NCBI RefSeq assembly: GCF_910594005.1
Contig: NC_057818.1
Coordinates: 12,894,501-12,958,500 of the forward strand
Length of the DNA stretch: 64,000 nucleotides
DNA from: Cervus elaphus
Taxonomy: Eukaryota > Chordata > Mammalia > Artiodactyla > Cervidae
Direction: 5' to 3'
Made by a program: the position numbers and the translations under genes. Below, one piece after another: positions 1 to 9,610 of the stretch (positions within the stretch are counted from its first letter, which is position 1; each line of letters starts with the position of its first letter). Under the pieces are notes generated by a model. It was not told the DNA's origin, ran no database searches, and saw only the letters and a list, made by a program, of their open reading frames with translations.

Positions 1-454
1 CAATTTTATTAATCTTTCAAAAAGTTTTTATTTAGAGATGATGCCTCTCTAATGTTTTGAACCAGTCCTTTTGGGCTTGAAATGTAACATCTTTTGCACT
101 TATATCCTCTCTTGCTCTCTTTTTGCAAGTGTGGACAAAATGTTTTGAAACCACCAGGCCTTTTCCAAGTTTTTTATGCTTAAGAGCACGTTTTCCAAGC
201 CTGATCTTCTCTGTCTGAGTCAGTGGATATTAAAATGATTTCAATCAACCTGCCCTTGTGACCTCCACAAGTGACGTCAAAAGGGGATGTTCTTTTGCTT
301 GAGGGGATTTTATCAAACCTCAGATAGGTAAGAAAGAATTATAATTTTTTTTTAAATCTAGACAAGAAAAAAAGACTGTCTCAGAACCACAGACTGTGAA
401 ATGTTGATGTCTTTTTGTATATTGGTGGCTGTGTTATTTAGAATATACTATTAA
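1..454. other. Unassigned AT-rich DNA
   Basis: No repeat family or gene is recognised here. The stretch is AT-rich compared with the rest of the window. It contains a perfect 8-bp CRE palindrome (272-279, listed separately) and several short poly(T)/poly(A) runs near 335-375. It abuts the truncated BovB copy that starts near 455. Confidence 0.5.
272..279. promoter_or_regulatory. Perfect CRE-like palindrome TGACGTCA
   Basis: The bases read TGACGTCA, the full cAMP-response element bound by CREB/ATF family dimers. It lies in AT-rich unassigned DNA with no recognised promoter nearby. The motif match is direct; occupancy or function is not shown. Confidence 0.35.
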
Positions 455-825
455 TGTATTTGAACTGTGGTATTGGAGAAGACTCTTGAGAGTCCCTTGG
501 ACTGCAAGGAGATCCAACCAGTCCATCCTAAAGGAGATCAGTCCTGAGTGTTCATTGGAAGGACTGATGCTAAAGGTGAAACTCCAATACTTTGGCCACC
601 TCATGCGAAGAGTTGACTTATTGGAAAAGACCCTGATGCCGGGAGGGACTGGGGGCAGGAGGAGAAGGGGATGACAGAGGATGAGATGGCTGGATGGCAT
701 CACGGACTCGAATGGGCATGAGTTTGGGTAAACTCTGGGAGTTGGTGATAGACAGGGAGGCCTGGCGTGCTGCAATTCATGGGGTCGCAAAGAGTCTGAC
801 AGGACTGAGCCACTGAACTGAACTG
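455..825 (+). mobile_element. BovB (RTE) LINE, 3'-terminal fragment
   Basis: This is a 5'-truncated BovB retrotransposon in sense orientation. It covers the end of the reverse-transcriptase ORF and the short 3' end that finishes in CTGAACTGAACTGA. Translated plus-strand pieces such as RRSNQSILKEISPECS and LQYFGHLMRRVD match the BovB ORF2 carboxy terminus, but the frame breaks, so nothing is functional. The same segment recurs in the copy at 2013-2457. The 137-codon minus-strand frame here is antisense of the element. Identification rests on the remembered BovB consensus and is firm. Confidence 0.93.
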
Positions 826-1359
826 ACTCAATAGTATAATGTTTCACTTGTTATTATAGAGTATCCCCTCTTTAAAATGTTTCATGTTCATTGATGCTTT
901 TGTTACACGGTATATTTTATCTATAACCTGAGTGAAACTTTTGTTTCTCTTGTCTTTGCATTTATGACAGATCTCAGTATGTCTCTTCACTCCATTGAAG
1001 AGGCAGCGTGGAGAGGGGAGGGGACTTGCCCGTGAACACAGCCTGTGAGAGGCTGAGGCAGAGTACCAGGGACCTGCAGTATTTCCAGTTCATCAGTCAC
1101 GGCTCTCCCTCCCGCCACACGTGTCTTGATATTTTTGCGTCAGCAGTTTGAGGGGCTGTGGGAGGCCAGTGCCAGCTGCCGAGCCCATGTGGAATCCCCA
1201 CCCAAGGCACAAGTAGGGGGCTCACGAGGGTGTGGCTGGATGGTGAAAAGCATCCTCTGTGAACCCACTGCTCCCCCATCATCACAGCCACCTGGTGTCC
1301 TCTCAGAACCATGCCAGTTATTTCTGGGTGAGCTGCCTTCTTTAAAAAACCTTTTTTAA
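826..1359. other. Unassigned DNA between BovB and BovA copies
   Basis: No gene is seen. Overlapping short frames on both strands (1097-1375 and 1126-1359) lack recognisable domains and end in the flank of the next SINE. A short T/A-rich run at 1341-1359 immediately precedes the SINE. Confidence 0.4.
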
Positions 1360-1486
1360 GAGAAGGAAATGGCAACCCACTCCACTATTCTTGCCTGGGA
1401 AATCCCATGGATGGAGGACCCTGGCGGGCTATAGTCCATGGGGTCGCAAAGAGTCAGACACTACAGAGCGACTAAACAGCAACAAT
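1360..1486 (+). mobile_element. BovA-type SINE (Bov-tA/BovA2 body)
   Basis: The segment starts with the BovA body AGAAGGAAATGGCAACCCAC, passes through the shared TCCATGGGGTCGCAAAGAGT segment, and ends in an AC/AA-rich tail near ACAGCAACAA. The tRNA-like head of Bov-tA is absent, so this is a BovA monomer or a 5'-truncated Bov-tA. These SINEs have no coding capacity and are mobilised by BovB machinery; the shared 3' end is visible when compared with 455-825. The family is diagnostic of ruminants. Confidence 0.9.
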
Positions 1487-1584
1487 ATGGAAAGGGAGGC
1501 CTGCTAGAATCTGGAATACTGTTGAGGAAAAGACTGATAGCTTTGAGTTCTGTGTATTATGAAAGTACCAACTTAAACATCAAG

Positions 1585-1905
1585 TGGTTTTTACTTATCA
1601 GATCGGGAAAACTTTAGGAAGATTGATTCCAGAGTTGGTGAAGGCTTGACCCTCTCATTTATTGCTGGTAGGTGTGCATTGCTACCACCTTTGTGAAAAG
1701 TAGACTATCGTATCAATTAGTAATATGTGTGCTATGTATTAATACATATGTAAGTGCAAAGAACAAAGTCTAGAAGGATATATTCCAAACTGCTGAGAGC
1801 AACCGCCTTTGGGGAGGGACTGGAACTAGGAGGGTTTGTGTGAAGCACTGCTGAGTTTTAAAATATGAGTGTGTTCATGTGTTGTGTAATTTAAAAATAA
1901 CTGGA
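1585..1905 (+). mobile_element. Old L1 3'-end fragment, sense
   Basis: The segment resembles the 3' UTR region of old mammalian L1 (L1M) in sense orientation. It carries an 'aaagtctagaaggatatattccaaactg' type motif (here broken across 1766-1795), a 'ttggggagggactgg' block, and a closing AT-rich stretch. It is diverged and non-coding. It lies directly before an antisense L1 piece at 1910, so the two are separate insertions or a rearranged copy. Confidence 0.65.
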
Positions 1906-1909
1906 AATT

Positions 1910-2012
1910 TTTTTTCAATAGCTTTATGAGATAATTTACCCTTTTAAAGTGTAGAATTCAGTTGTTTTTATTATATTCACAAAATTGTGTGACCATACTG
2001 TCTTAATTTTAG
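1910..2012 (-). mobile_element. Old L1 3' end, antisense, part 1 (interrupted by BovB)
   Basis: The typical reversed L1M 3' UTR start is seen: a T-run, 'gctttatgagataattta', a 'tttaaagtgtagaattcag' block and 'ttatattcacaaaattgtgtg'. The match continues after the BovB insertion, from 2458. Together the two parts make one fragment of about 600 bp disrupted by a younger LINE. Confidence 0.8.
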
Positions 2013-2457
2013 AAGGCTATGGTTTTTCCGGTGGTCACGTATGGATGTGAGAGTTGGACTGTAAAGAAAGCTGAACGCCGAAAAATAGATGCTTTTGAAC
2101 TGTGGTGTTGGAGAAGACTCGAGAGTCCCTTGGACTGCAAGGAGATCCAACCAGTCCATCCTAAAGGAGATCAGTCCTGGGTGTTCATTGGAAGGACTGA
2201 TGCTGAAGCTGAAACTCCAATACTTTGGCCACCTGATGCGAAGAGTTGACTCATTGGAAAAGACCCTGATGCTGGGAGGGATTAGGGGCAGGAGGAGAAG
2301 GGGATGACAGAGGATGAGATGGATGGATAGCATCACCGACTCGGTGGGCATGAGTTTGAGTAAACTCCGGGAGTTGGTGATGGACAGGGAAGCCTGGCAT
2401 GCGGCGATTCATGGGGTCTCAAAGAATCTGACAGGACTGAGCGACTGAACTGAACTG
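2013..2457 (+). mobile_element. BovB (RTE) LINE 3' fragment nested in L1
   Basis: This is a longer BovB 3' fragment than the copy at 455. It begins upstream in the reverse-transcriptase carboxy region, where the frame reads FPVVTYGCESWTVKKAE then DAFELWCWRR, and ends in CTGAACTGAACTG. One frame runs 76 codons and a second frame takes over (72 codons), showing a frameshift. The element is dead. It sits inside an antisense L1 whose two halves flank it (1910-2012 and 2458-2950), so it inserted later than that L1. Confidence 0.94.
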
Positions 2458-2950
2458 CAAAGAACTCCTATTCTCCCCTCCCCCTAGCCCCTGGCAATTG
2501 CTAATCTCCTTTCAGTCTCTTTGGATTTGCCTCTGCTAGACAGTTTATGGAAATGGAATCATGCAATATGTAGTCTTTTGTGTCTGACTTCTTTTACTCA
2601 GCGTAGTGTTGTCAGGGTTCATCCACGCTGTAGCAGGTGTCAGTACTTTGCTCCTTTTCACGACTGAATAATCGTCCTCTTTGTGTGTATAGGCTACATT
2701 TGTCTATCCAGTCACTTATTGATGGGTATTTGAGTTGTTCTCACCTCTCAGCTGTTGTGAATAGTGCTGCGTTGAACATCTGTGTACAGGTTTTTTGTGT
2801 GAATGTACTTTTTTCTCTCTGTGGTATGCATAGAGTGGAATTGCTGGTTGTATCATAACTCTAGGTCTAGCTATTTGAGGAAGTCGTCAGGTTGTTTTCA
2901 GAGGCTACACTGGTTTATATGCCCACCAGCAATGAGTGAGGATTCTCATG
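2458..2950 (-). mobile_element. Old L1 3' end, antisense, part 2
   Basis: This continues the antisense L1M 3' UTR: 'ggatttgcctctgctagaca', 'atggaatcatgcaatatg', 'gggttcatccacgctgtagc', 'gtggaattgctggttgtat' and 'cccaccagcaatgagtgag'. These blocks appear in consensus order. A 73-codon plus-strand frame inside it (2637-2858) is antisense L1 and not a gene. Confidence 0.88.
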
Positions 2951-3109
2951 TTCAATTTGCTTTTTAAAAGAGGAGCAAAGCAGGTGGGCAGGTTATGTTT
3001 GTTTATGTATCAGTAAGAGTATACATTCAATAAATATTAAAATTCTTTTCCATCCTTGAGCCATCATATCAAAAGAGGGTTTTAATATTTAGTTTTTTAA
3101 AAAGGTGAC

Positions 3110-3285
3110 AAATGTCAGCTGTGTGGTCTTGGGGAAGTAAATTCACCTCTCTGTGCCTTGGTTTCTTCTTCTGTGAAACATCTGTGATTGTACCTGCTTC
3201 AAAGAAGGGATTAAAAGAGTTAATGCATATGAAGTGCTTGGTATCTGGCAGTTAGAAAGCCCCAAAGAAGTGCCAGCTATTGTTT
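3110..3285 (+). repeat. MIR SINE, sense
   Basis: The characteristic MIR core is present in order: 'agctgtgtggtcttgggga', 'cctctctgtgccttggtttc', a 'ttctgtgaaac' block and 'gttaatgcatatgaagtgcttgg'. This is an ancient mammal-wide tRNA-derived SINE. It is diverged and non-coding. Confidence 0.85.
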
Positions 3286-3339
3286 TTATTATGATTCCAT
3301 TGTTATTGTAGGGATTTGGGAAAGTACATGAAGGAATAA

Positions 3340-3560
3340 AGGAGAACTGCCCCCAGCCCAGCCTCAGTACCTGCTCCCCACTTTGCTCAGAGGCAGCTAC
3401 TGTTAACATAGTTTTGTGTTTCCTCCTGGGCATTTTCAGTGTGTTCGTTTTTCAAAGTTAAAATGAAACTCCTCTGTGCACTTGCGCATCTTGCTCTTAC
3501 CTAACATCCCAGCATAAGCATTTCCCAGTGTTGTGGTGAACACAGTTTTCATGTCAGTGA
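3340..3560 (-). mobile_element. Ancient LINE fragment (L1M/HAL1-like), antisense
   Basis: The block 'gcagctactgttaacatag', followed by a 'gtgtttcctcctgggcatttt' stretch and 'agcatttcccagtgttgt', resembles the antisense end of very old L1-type LINEs. A second piece of similar character occurs at 3905-4060. The family assignment is tentative. The 96-codon minus-strand frame here is a by-product. Confidence 0.4.
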
Positions 3561-3904
3561 GGCAGACTCCCAAGTAAAAAGGCCATCACCCACCTCTACT
3601 GCCCAAAATGAGCCTTTAGGGAGCTCAAAACCGTCTATGCCACTGTAAAATGTGTTTCAGGCAAAGCTGTGTAAGCTTTCTGGCTTGAGAAGATTTCCCT
3701 GACCTCGCGACAGGCCTCGGGGCGGGTATGGTGTAGTGCCAAAAAGGATTCAGGCTGTGAGCAGAGTTTCCAGAGCTCCTGGGCCTGGGTGGGGACATGC
3801 AGAGGGGGAAAGGAGGGACCAAGGGCAGCTGACTTGGCATTTTTGGATCTTTTCCTGGAGTCTGACATATTCTGTGTTCACAATGTAGGCAGTAGAGATA
3901 CAAG

Positions 3905-4060
3905 GGAAGTCATAAAAATGACCCGTATTCCCATGACCCAGAGCTTCCAGCCGTTTTCCCTACACACGTGTGTACAAACGCTCATACACACTGCTGTGGG
4001 TGGGATCATACCCTGTGCTGTATTCTGTAGTCTCATCTACCTTGGACATCACGGGTGTTT
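3905..4060 (-). mobile_element. Second ancient LINE-like fragment
   Basis: The order 'tgacccagagcttccagcc', 'acacacgtgtgtacaaacgc', 'gtgggatcataccctg' and 'cctt ggacatcacg' follows the same remembered L1M-type consensus as 3340-3560. It may be another copy or a displaced part of the same insertion. Evidence is weak. Confidence 0.35.
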
Positions 4061-4064
4061 CCAG

Positions 4065-4205
4065 AGCGGCTCAAACTGTAGACTGTGGACCACGATTCCT
4101 GGTTCTCCTCAGGGCTGCCTCCCTCACTAGCTGTGTGTTCTTGGACCAGTTCCTTATCCGCTGTGTGCTGTGGTTTCCCCAGCTGTAAGGCAGGGTGACA
4201 GCCAT
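4065..4205 (+). repeat. MIR SINE, sense
   Basis: A diverged MIR is recognised by 'cactagctgtgtgttcttgg', 'ccagttccttatccgctgtg' and 'ccccagctgtaaggcaggg'. It is non-coding. Confidence 0.55.
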
Positions 4206-4919
4206 CTTTATGTGAAGCTGTTCTGCAGCTTGGACGAGCTGGAATGGGTGAGAGCAGAGGGCTGGCTGTTATCCTTGGTTCCCACATCGCTCAGCGTCCT
4301 TTGAGAATAGGAATTATGTGGGCTCTGTAGTGACCCCTGGTCACCTGTTGCTGGACACCCAGCTTGTTTCTGGGTTTGTGCAGATGTGGCGGCTCTGCAG
4401 TAAGCCTTCTTGAACCTCAGCTGCCCACACACTGGGCCTGCCCCTCACTCCCTCCCCTTGGCTCTAACTGGGTAACCTCAGGAGCTGCCCTGGCCTGGCC
4501 TGTCAGGTGGTGGGGAGCCTGGGGGGGCCTCCCGGCTGCATTGCTAGCCATGTAACAAGTGGCCAGAGGGCTGGGAGACCAGGAGGGGGAAGTTTTCTTT
4601 GTCAGCCTCTGAGTGGCTTCCTTGGATGTACTGTGGGAAGGGACTGAGGCATGGGGGTGGGGCAGCCTGTCTCAGGCCTGGGCCTCTGTTGGAAACCACC
4701 TCAGCCCTTTTGGGAGAGAGGTAGGATTCGAATGCGTGCCTTCCCAAACAAGCGTGAACCCTATTCTTGGCTCTGCCGGCAGTGCCTGCTCTCCCTCCAC
4801 CCCTAGCAGCTGGCAGGTCTAGACAAAGCCTCTGCTGTGGGGAGACCACAGGAGCCTTTGGTGACAGTGTTCCCAGCAAGCAGGCTTCCGATGAGTTCAC
4901 TTTGCTGGGCTGATAAGAC
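4206..4919. other. Unassigned DNA
   Basis: Several short overlapping frames exist on both strands, none with a recognisable domain. No repeat family is assigned and no promoter-like structure stands out. Confidence 0.35.
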
Positions 4920-5060
4920 ATTATTGAAAGAATAAGGGAAAATACTGAGCACCTACTATGTGCTCCTCATATTCCTCCATTCATTCAGTTCTTCGGTGCC
5001 TGTTTACTGAACACCCACCATGTGGTTAGGCATCTCAGAGGGAATGATAAATATGCCATC
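4920..5060 (-). repeat. L2/MIR-type 3' end fragments, antisense
   Basis: Two successive 'gagcacctactatgtgct' and 'tgaacacccaccatgtggtt' motifs are the antisense signature of L2/MIR 3' regions. Either two small fragments lie side by side or one was internally duplicated. Both are diverged. Confidence 0.45.
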
Positions 5061-5094
5061 TTGTTGAACATTTGCAATGTCTCCGTGATATAGG

Positions 5095-5300
5095 CGTTAG
5101 CCTAAAAAAATTTGTCATTTTGAGATAAATGTGATTTCATATATAGTTGTGAGAAATCACCCAGTTTTCCTCAGTGATAACATCTTATGTAACTGTAATG
5201 CAACATCAGAGCCGCAAGGTTGACATGGACGCAACCGGCCCATCTTACTCAGATTTCACCAGTTTTACGTGTACCTAATGTGTGTGTCTGTGTCTCTGAG
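5095..5300 (-). mobile_element. Old L1 fragment, antisense
   Basis: The segment shows 'ttgagataaatgtgatttcat', 'cccagttttcctcagtgat', 'aacatcttatgtaactgtaa' and 'cagatttcaccagttttacg' in the order found in antisense L1M 3' sequence. A GT-rich stretch closes the fragment near 5280-5320, as in related copies. Confidence 0.75.
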
Positions 5301-5574
5301 TATATTTGTGTCTGTGGGGCCTGTTTCAGTTTACAGGGAGGAAGTGAAGCTCAGGGGTCAAGGTCTTACACAGGGCCAGGCAGCCAGGGCGCAGCTGAGT
5401 TGGGCCTCACGGCTAGACATCCTGACTCCACGTTCCTGAGTTACTTTTGGAAGAAAATCACCTTTCCTCTCTGCTGCTGTTCTTGGACTTGGTAGCCTCA
5501 CTGGTCTCTGCTGCAGCTGTGAACTGAGACCTCGGCAGACTAGAATCCTAGGACGTTGGTGCTGAGCTGCTGGC

Positions 5575-5665
5575 TCCTCCATTTCACAGATGAGAAAACT
5601 GAGGCTCAGAAATGTTAATGGGTTTGCCTAACATCACCCAGCTGATCAGGGGCTGGTCTGGGTCT
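5575..5665 (-). repeat. MIR SINE, antisense fragment
   Basis: 'atttcacagatgagaaaact', then 'gaggctcagaaatgttaat' and 'atcacccagctgatcagggg', are the antisense MIR core. The fragment is short and non-coding. Confidence 0.7.
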
Positions 5666-6744
5666 GTTTCTTCCGGGTCTGCACATGGCAGTGACCACAA
5701 TGAGCTGCTTTTTCCAAGAGGTAAAAGGACAGAGGACATTGTTGAATGCAAACAACAGGCTCAGGATTCAGATCGGTTACCAGGGCGACGGTGGGGCCCT
5801 TCGGGAAGATGTCTGAGCAGGAGATGACTCCGGAAGTGTGCGAGGTGACCTCAGGCACTTAGCATGCCCCCACGTGTGTGCCAAGGAATACTAATGATGG
5901 GGTGTTGGGGTGATTTTTTTCCTTGCTCACAAGCTCTTTCTTGCTTCTACTGTTTGGGAAACAGTAGATTAGAGAAAGCTAAACAGGGTTGTGTGCTGCA
6001 GGACTTATCAGTGCCTTTAATGTACTGATGTGTACTGTGACCCTCCAGGCAGAGGAAGGACCTCTGTTCTACACAGTGTATCTCAGGAAATGTTTAACAA
6101 GACTCTCCAGTGTGAGATGATGAGGTTCTCCTGCCAGGGCTGGGGTGGGCAGACTTGCACAGGGAGCCCCCCCCCCCCCCGCCTTTTTTTTAAAGAAGAG
6201 GCTGGTGACCACAATTGAACATTCAAGGCAGCGGTAGCTCCAGTGGGTCTGAATGAACGTAGGACCACCAGCTCTCAGATCAGCACGAAGCCTCCTTCCC
6301 AGCACAGGAGGTACTGAGGAGATAATGTCAAGGGCAGACACTGGGAGCAGGACTGTCCAGCCACTGCAATCAAGCCATGTGCCTTGTGTATGTGGACATG
6401 TGTGGATGGGGGAGAAATAGGCACAGCTGAAGCCAGCCAGGCTGACAGAATTTCAGGTGATTTATTATTTTTAATATAGGGGTTTTTTTTTCCCCTTCCT
6501 TAAACCAACAGAGAAGGTTGGGTTCCATTCACTGAGTCAATAAAAAGCCATTGTGTGTTTGGAGTGAGGGTTGAGAGCAACGTAACAGAAGTGGTTTTAA
6601 AAGAAGGATTTTTCTGAGTGGTATTAGGTAGGCAAGCTGGGAGAAGGAGAAAAGGAAACAGGTATAAACCACTCGAGAGGCAGCTGTGGTAACCCAGGCC
6701 TGGACAGGAGCTGAGAAGGCGGAGCTGGACCCAATCTCACAGCT
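5666..6744. other. Unassigned DNA with a poly(C) run
   Basis: No gene or repeat family is assigned. A run of about 13 C occurs near 6169-6181. Short frames on both strands (for example 6069-6341) read through this run and have no domain. Confidence 0.35.
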
Positions 6745-6830
6745 TCCTATTTTCCCTGAGGCCCAGAGAGGTTAAGTCATTTGCCCTGAGTCACACAGCT
6801 GCCTGTCTGCAGACCCAGGATTTCAGTGTC
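6745..6830 (-). repeat. MIR SINE, antisense fragment
   Basis: 'cctgaggcccagagaggtta', then 'agtcatttgccctgagtcac' and 'acagctgcctgtctgcagac', are the conserved antisense MIR core. Confidence 0.7.
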
Positions 6831-6932
6831 TTGGAACATCGCCAAGTGGCACATAACTGTCTTCATCTGCAGTGTATTTTCACTATCATTTGGGGTGCGT
6901 ACTGCTGATTTACCCTGTAGAAAACAGGGCTC

Positions 6933-6936
<4 letters not shown>

Positions 6937-6966
<30 letters not shown>
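6937..6966. repeat. (GT)15 microsatellite
   Basis: An uninterrupted GT dinucleotide run of about 30 bp. It is likely length-polymorphic. The opposite-strand frame encoding repeated His-Thr is a by-product of the repeat. Confidence 0.95.
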
Positions 6967-6968
<2 letters not shown>

Positions 6969-8234
6969 CAGGATGTCCACTGCAGCATTGCGTGCAGTAG
7001 CAGAAATTAACCCTGTGAATTTCTCTGTGACGGAGAAGATTCAGGACGTCCCAGGCACTGCGCCACTGTGAATATCATGGGAAGGTTAGAAAGAAGGAGA
7101 GCCTGTCATTGTGAAACTTAGCAGCTGCCGTTTGTGTCACTGCTGGTCCACATCCCCTGTTGGATGCCTTTCAGGCCAGAAACGCTTCCAAATTTTTCTG
7201 CCCCTTAGTCAGATTCTTTAGTGTGATGCTGTATTTTACATAACATCTCTGCGGGGCTGGGGGGCAGCACCCTGGAGTCAAACTCCACCCTCTTCCTGCA
7301 GTAAGATGTGAATATCCCACGGGGGAAAAGCCCGGGCTATAAATAGCCTCCAGGCAGGGCCGGTTTTGCTGACAAATGAGTGCAGAAAGTGTTTTGGTTT
7401 CCAGAACTTTTGGATTTGGGGCTTGTGGGTAAGGACTTGGGGATCAGCATTACAACTGCCTCCACTGGAGTGATGCCGTGTGATGCCGAGTCGCGGGTAT
7501 AGGAGAGTCTGGGTGATAGGAGAGAAGAAGGCTGCTCTCCTCTCTGAGCTTTTGTGTTCATTTGAAGATGGAGAGGGGTGGGGAAGGAGCTACATCTGAC
7601 CATGTGGAGAGGGGTACAGCCGACTCTTTACCCACATGCTCCTGCCCTGTTTCATTGGTGCAGTGTGAGAGTCACATTTTTAGTGTTAGGAGAAAAGGGA
7701 GAAATGGCCGCCGGTGTGCCTGGTGCTCTCCTGGTGTTGGGGGCATCGGGGATCTTTCATAAAGTCAGCCTGTCTCCTCCATGAGGGGGTCCCAGCCTGC
7801 TCTCTGCCCGTTGCTGGCAGCTGGGCCAGCCGGGACCCTGAGCAGCCCCATAAATCCTCCGGCAACGTGTTACCATCCTACACAAGCGCTCCCCCGGCAC
7901 TGGGGGGAGTCCCAGACACCACATGTTTAGATGGGGTGGGACCTGCTGGCATTTGTGGTCCCTCATTCAGAAGCTAAATGGATCTTTTATTAAGGTCAGC
8001 ACAGTCCATTTTTAACTGAATTTGAAGGTCACTCCATGCCTGGATTTCTCCTGAGGATTTTGGAGCGACCGAGTGTCCGTGGCATTTGGGGACTGGCAGC
8101 ATGTCTGGGAGGTCTTGCTGTGTGGGGGACCAGGCTCTGCTCAGGGAGTCTCCTGATCCTGGCCGGGACCCGTCGACTCTCTGGCCATCTTGGACCCGCA
8201 GTTTAAACGTCTGTTTTCTTGGTGTCAGAAGAGG
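6967..8234. other. Mostly unassigned DNA
   Basis: The bases just after the GT run (about 6968-7030) faintly resemble an L1 piece. The rest is unassigned. A MEF2/TATA-like motif lies at 7337-7346. Overlapping frames at 7562-7977 on both strands have no recognisable domain. Confidence 0.35.
7337..7346. promoter_or_regulatory. MEF2-like / TATA-like site CTATAAATAG
   Basis: CTATAAATAG fits the MEF2 consensus YTA(A/T)4TAR exactly and also contains a TATAAATA box. It sits in GC-rich flanks (GCCCGGG upstream). No transcript start or downstream ORF of note is seen, so a promoter role is only a possibility. Confidence 0.35.
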
Positions 8235-8400
8235 GGCCAGATATGATTCATTTATTGATCAACCGTTTGCTTGTGAGCACCTTCTCTGTATCAGACATAG
8301 TGGAGAGAACCCGTCCCGAGGAGCTCAGAGCCTGGTGGGAAGCTGGGCAAATGGACAGACAATCCCAGGACAGTAGAGCAAGCTGGAGAAGGCCCCAGGG
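8235..8400 (-). repeat. L2 LINE 3' end, antisense
   Basis: 'ttcatttattgatcaacc', 'gagcaccttctctgtatcag', 'ctcagagcctggtgggaagc' and 'tggacagacaatcccagg' follow the antisense L2 3' consensus. The plus-strand frames crossing it are by-products. Confidence 0.7.
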
Positions 8401-9045
8401 GACAGACAGGGAACACAGGGAGGCCCTCACTCACCTGGGGAAGGGCGGGTCAGCTTACGACCCTTAGAGCCCATCCAGCTTTAAAATCTTGAATGGCTAT
8501 CTTAGTTTCCCAAAGAAGTCTGCTCACTAAATCACAGTTTAGAAGGATGGATAATGGGAGCTGTGTTTCCCCCCGAGGGCAGCAGCCCCTTAGCAGGGGC
8601 ACCTCCATAGGCCTGGGCGTGTGGCCTTCTCCCCCAAGATCAAGGCCACGTGTCACCCAGGTCAGGGAACTTGGGCCTGGTGTCCCTGCTCTGTCGTCCT
8701 GGAGCAAAGCCCCTTAGTCCAGGACCTCTGTCACCCAGTTGGCAACATGGGAAAGTTCTGTGAGGTCCTGGGCTGGCGGTCCTGTGTCCTCCAGTAACAG
8801 CTGGGACGCTGAGCCCCAGAGGGAAAGGATGGTGTATCCAGGCAGCATGGCCAGCCCAGGGCTGACCCTCAGCCTCACGGCTGGAGCTGAACTGGTCTGA
8901 TCGGAGCAGTCAGCATGATGGCTTAAAGTGTGTTCTCACTCTGCCTTCAATGTGTGATGGGTATAGAGGGCAATTTCTAGATTCAATGACACACTAAGTG
9001 TTTTCTGTCCAAGGAGGCACAGTTCTTACTTCTGGCCAAGGAGGC
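8401..9045. other. Unassigned DNA
   Basis: No gene, RNA or repeat is recognised. Moderately GC-rich. Confidence 0.35.
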
Positions 9046-9145
9046 CTTTTAAAAAATACTTAAGTATGATTGATGTACATTGTGAAGATTTCTGCAGTAC
9101 AGCAAAGTGATTCTGTGACACATACAGATGTAGTTGGGCGAACCT
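9046..9145 (-). mobile_element. L1 3'-terminal fragment, antisense
   Basis: 'taagtatgattgatgtacat', followed by 'tctgcagtacagcaaagtga' and 'ttctgtgacacatacagatg', matches the very 3' end of artiodactyl or L1MA-type L1 in reverse. The fragment is about 100 bp. Confidence 0.75.
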
Positions 9146-9434
9146 TCCCATGTTGAGGATGCTGGGCCGCTGAATAGTGACCCTCGGGGTCCTCACTCCC
9201 TGAGCCTGTTTAGAGACGGGAGGAGGGGAGGAGGGGAAGGAAACCCTGGCTGCCTCTGGGCCTTGCCCTCCAGCTCCGGGCTGTCCCGTAGCCTTGGGGG
9301 CCCTCAGGGTCATGGCGCAGGTCATCCCAGCCCCCAGCCATGGGGCCAGGGGTCACAGAGAAAAGAGCTCAGATATCCCTAGATGTGAATGGGAAAGGAG
9401 TCTTCCTCTGCTGGTCTGGTGGAGGCATGCATGA

Positions 9435-9610
9435 GAGAGGCCAGCCCAGTGCATTCACTGAGCAGACATTTCCCAAGTGCCAGCTGCTGGCCAAGCTTTG
9501 TCCCGGGCCGTGCCGGGGGGCGCAAAGCCATGAACAACACGGAGTCCCTGCGCGCCCGGAGCTGACCCCGCGCCGAGGAGACGGGTGGTGAAGTGGATGA
9601 GCAGGGCAGG
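9435..9610 (-). repeat. L2 LINE 3' end, antisense, CpG-rich
   Basis: 'cattcactgagcagacattt', then 'cccaagtgccagctgctgg' and 'gagacgggtggtgaagtgg', track the L2 antisense pattern. The middle is unusually CpG-rich for an old repeat. Confidence 0.55.

Noticed and set aside
434..847. 137-codon minus-strand frame as a gene
   Set aside because: It is the antisense of the BovB 3' end. The same peptide pattern recurs on the minus strand of the second BovB copy at 1977-2351.
2637..2858. 73-codon frame as a small secreted protein
   Set aside because: It lies wholly inside the antisense L1 fragment.
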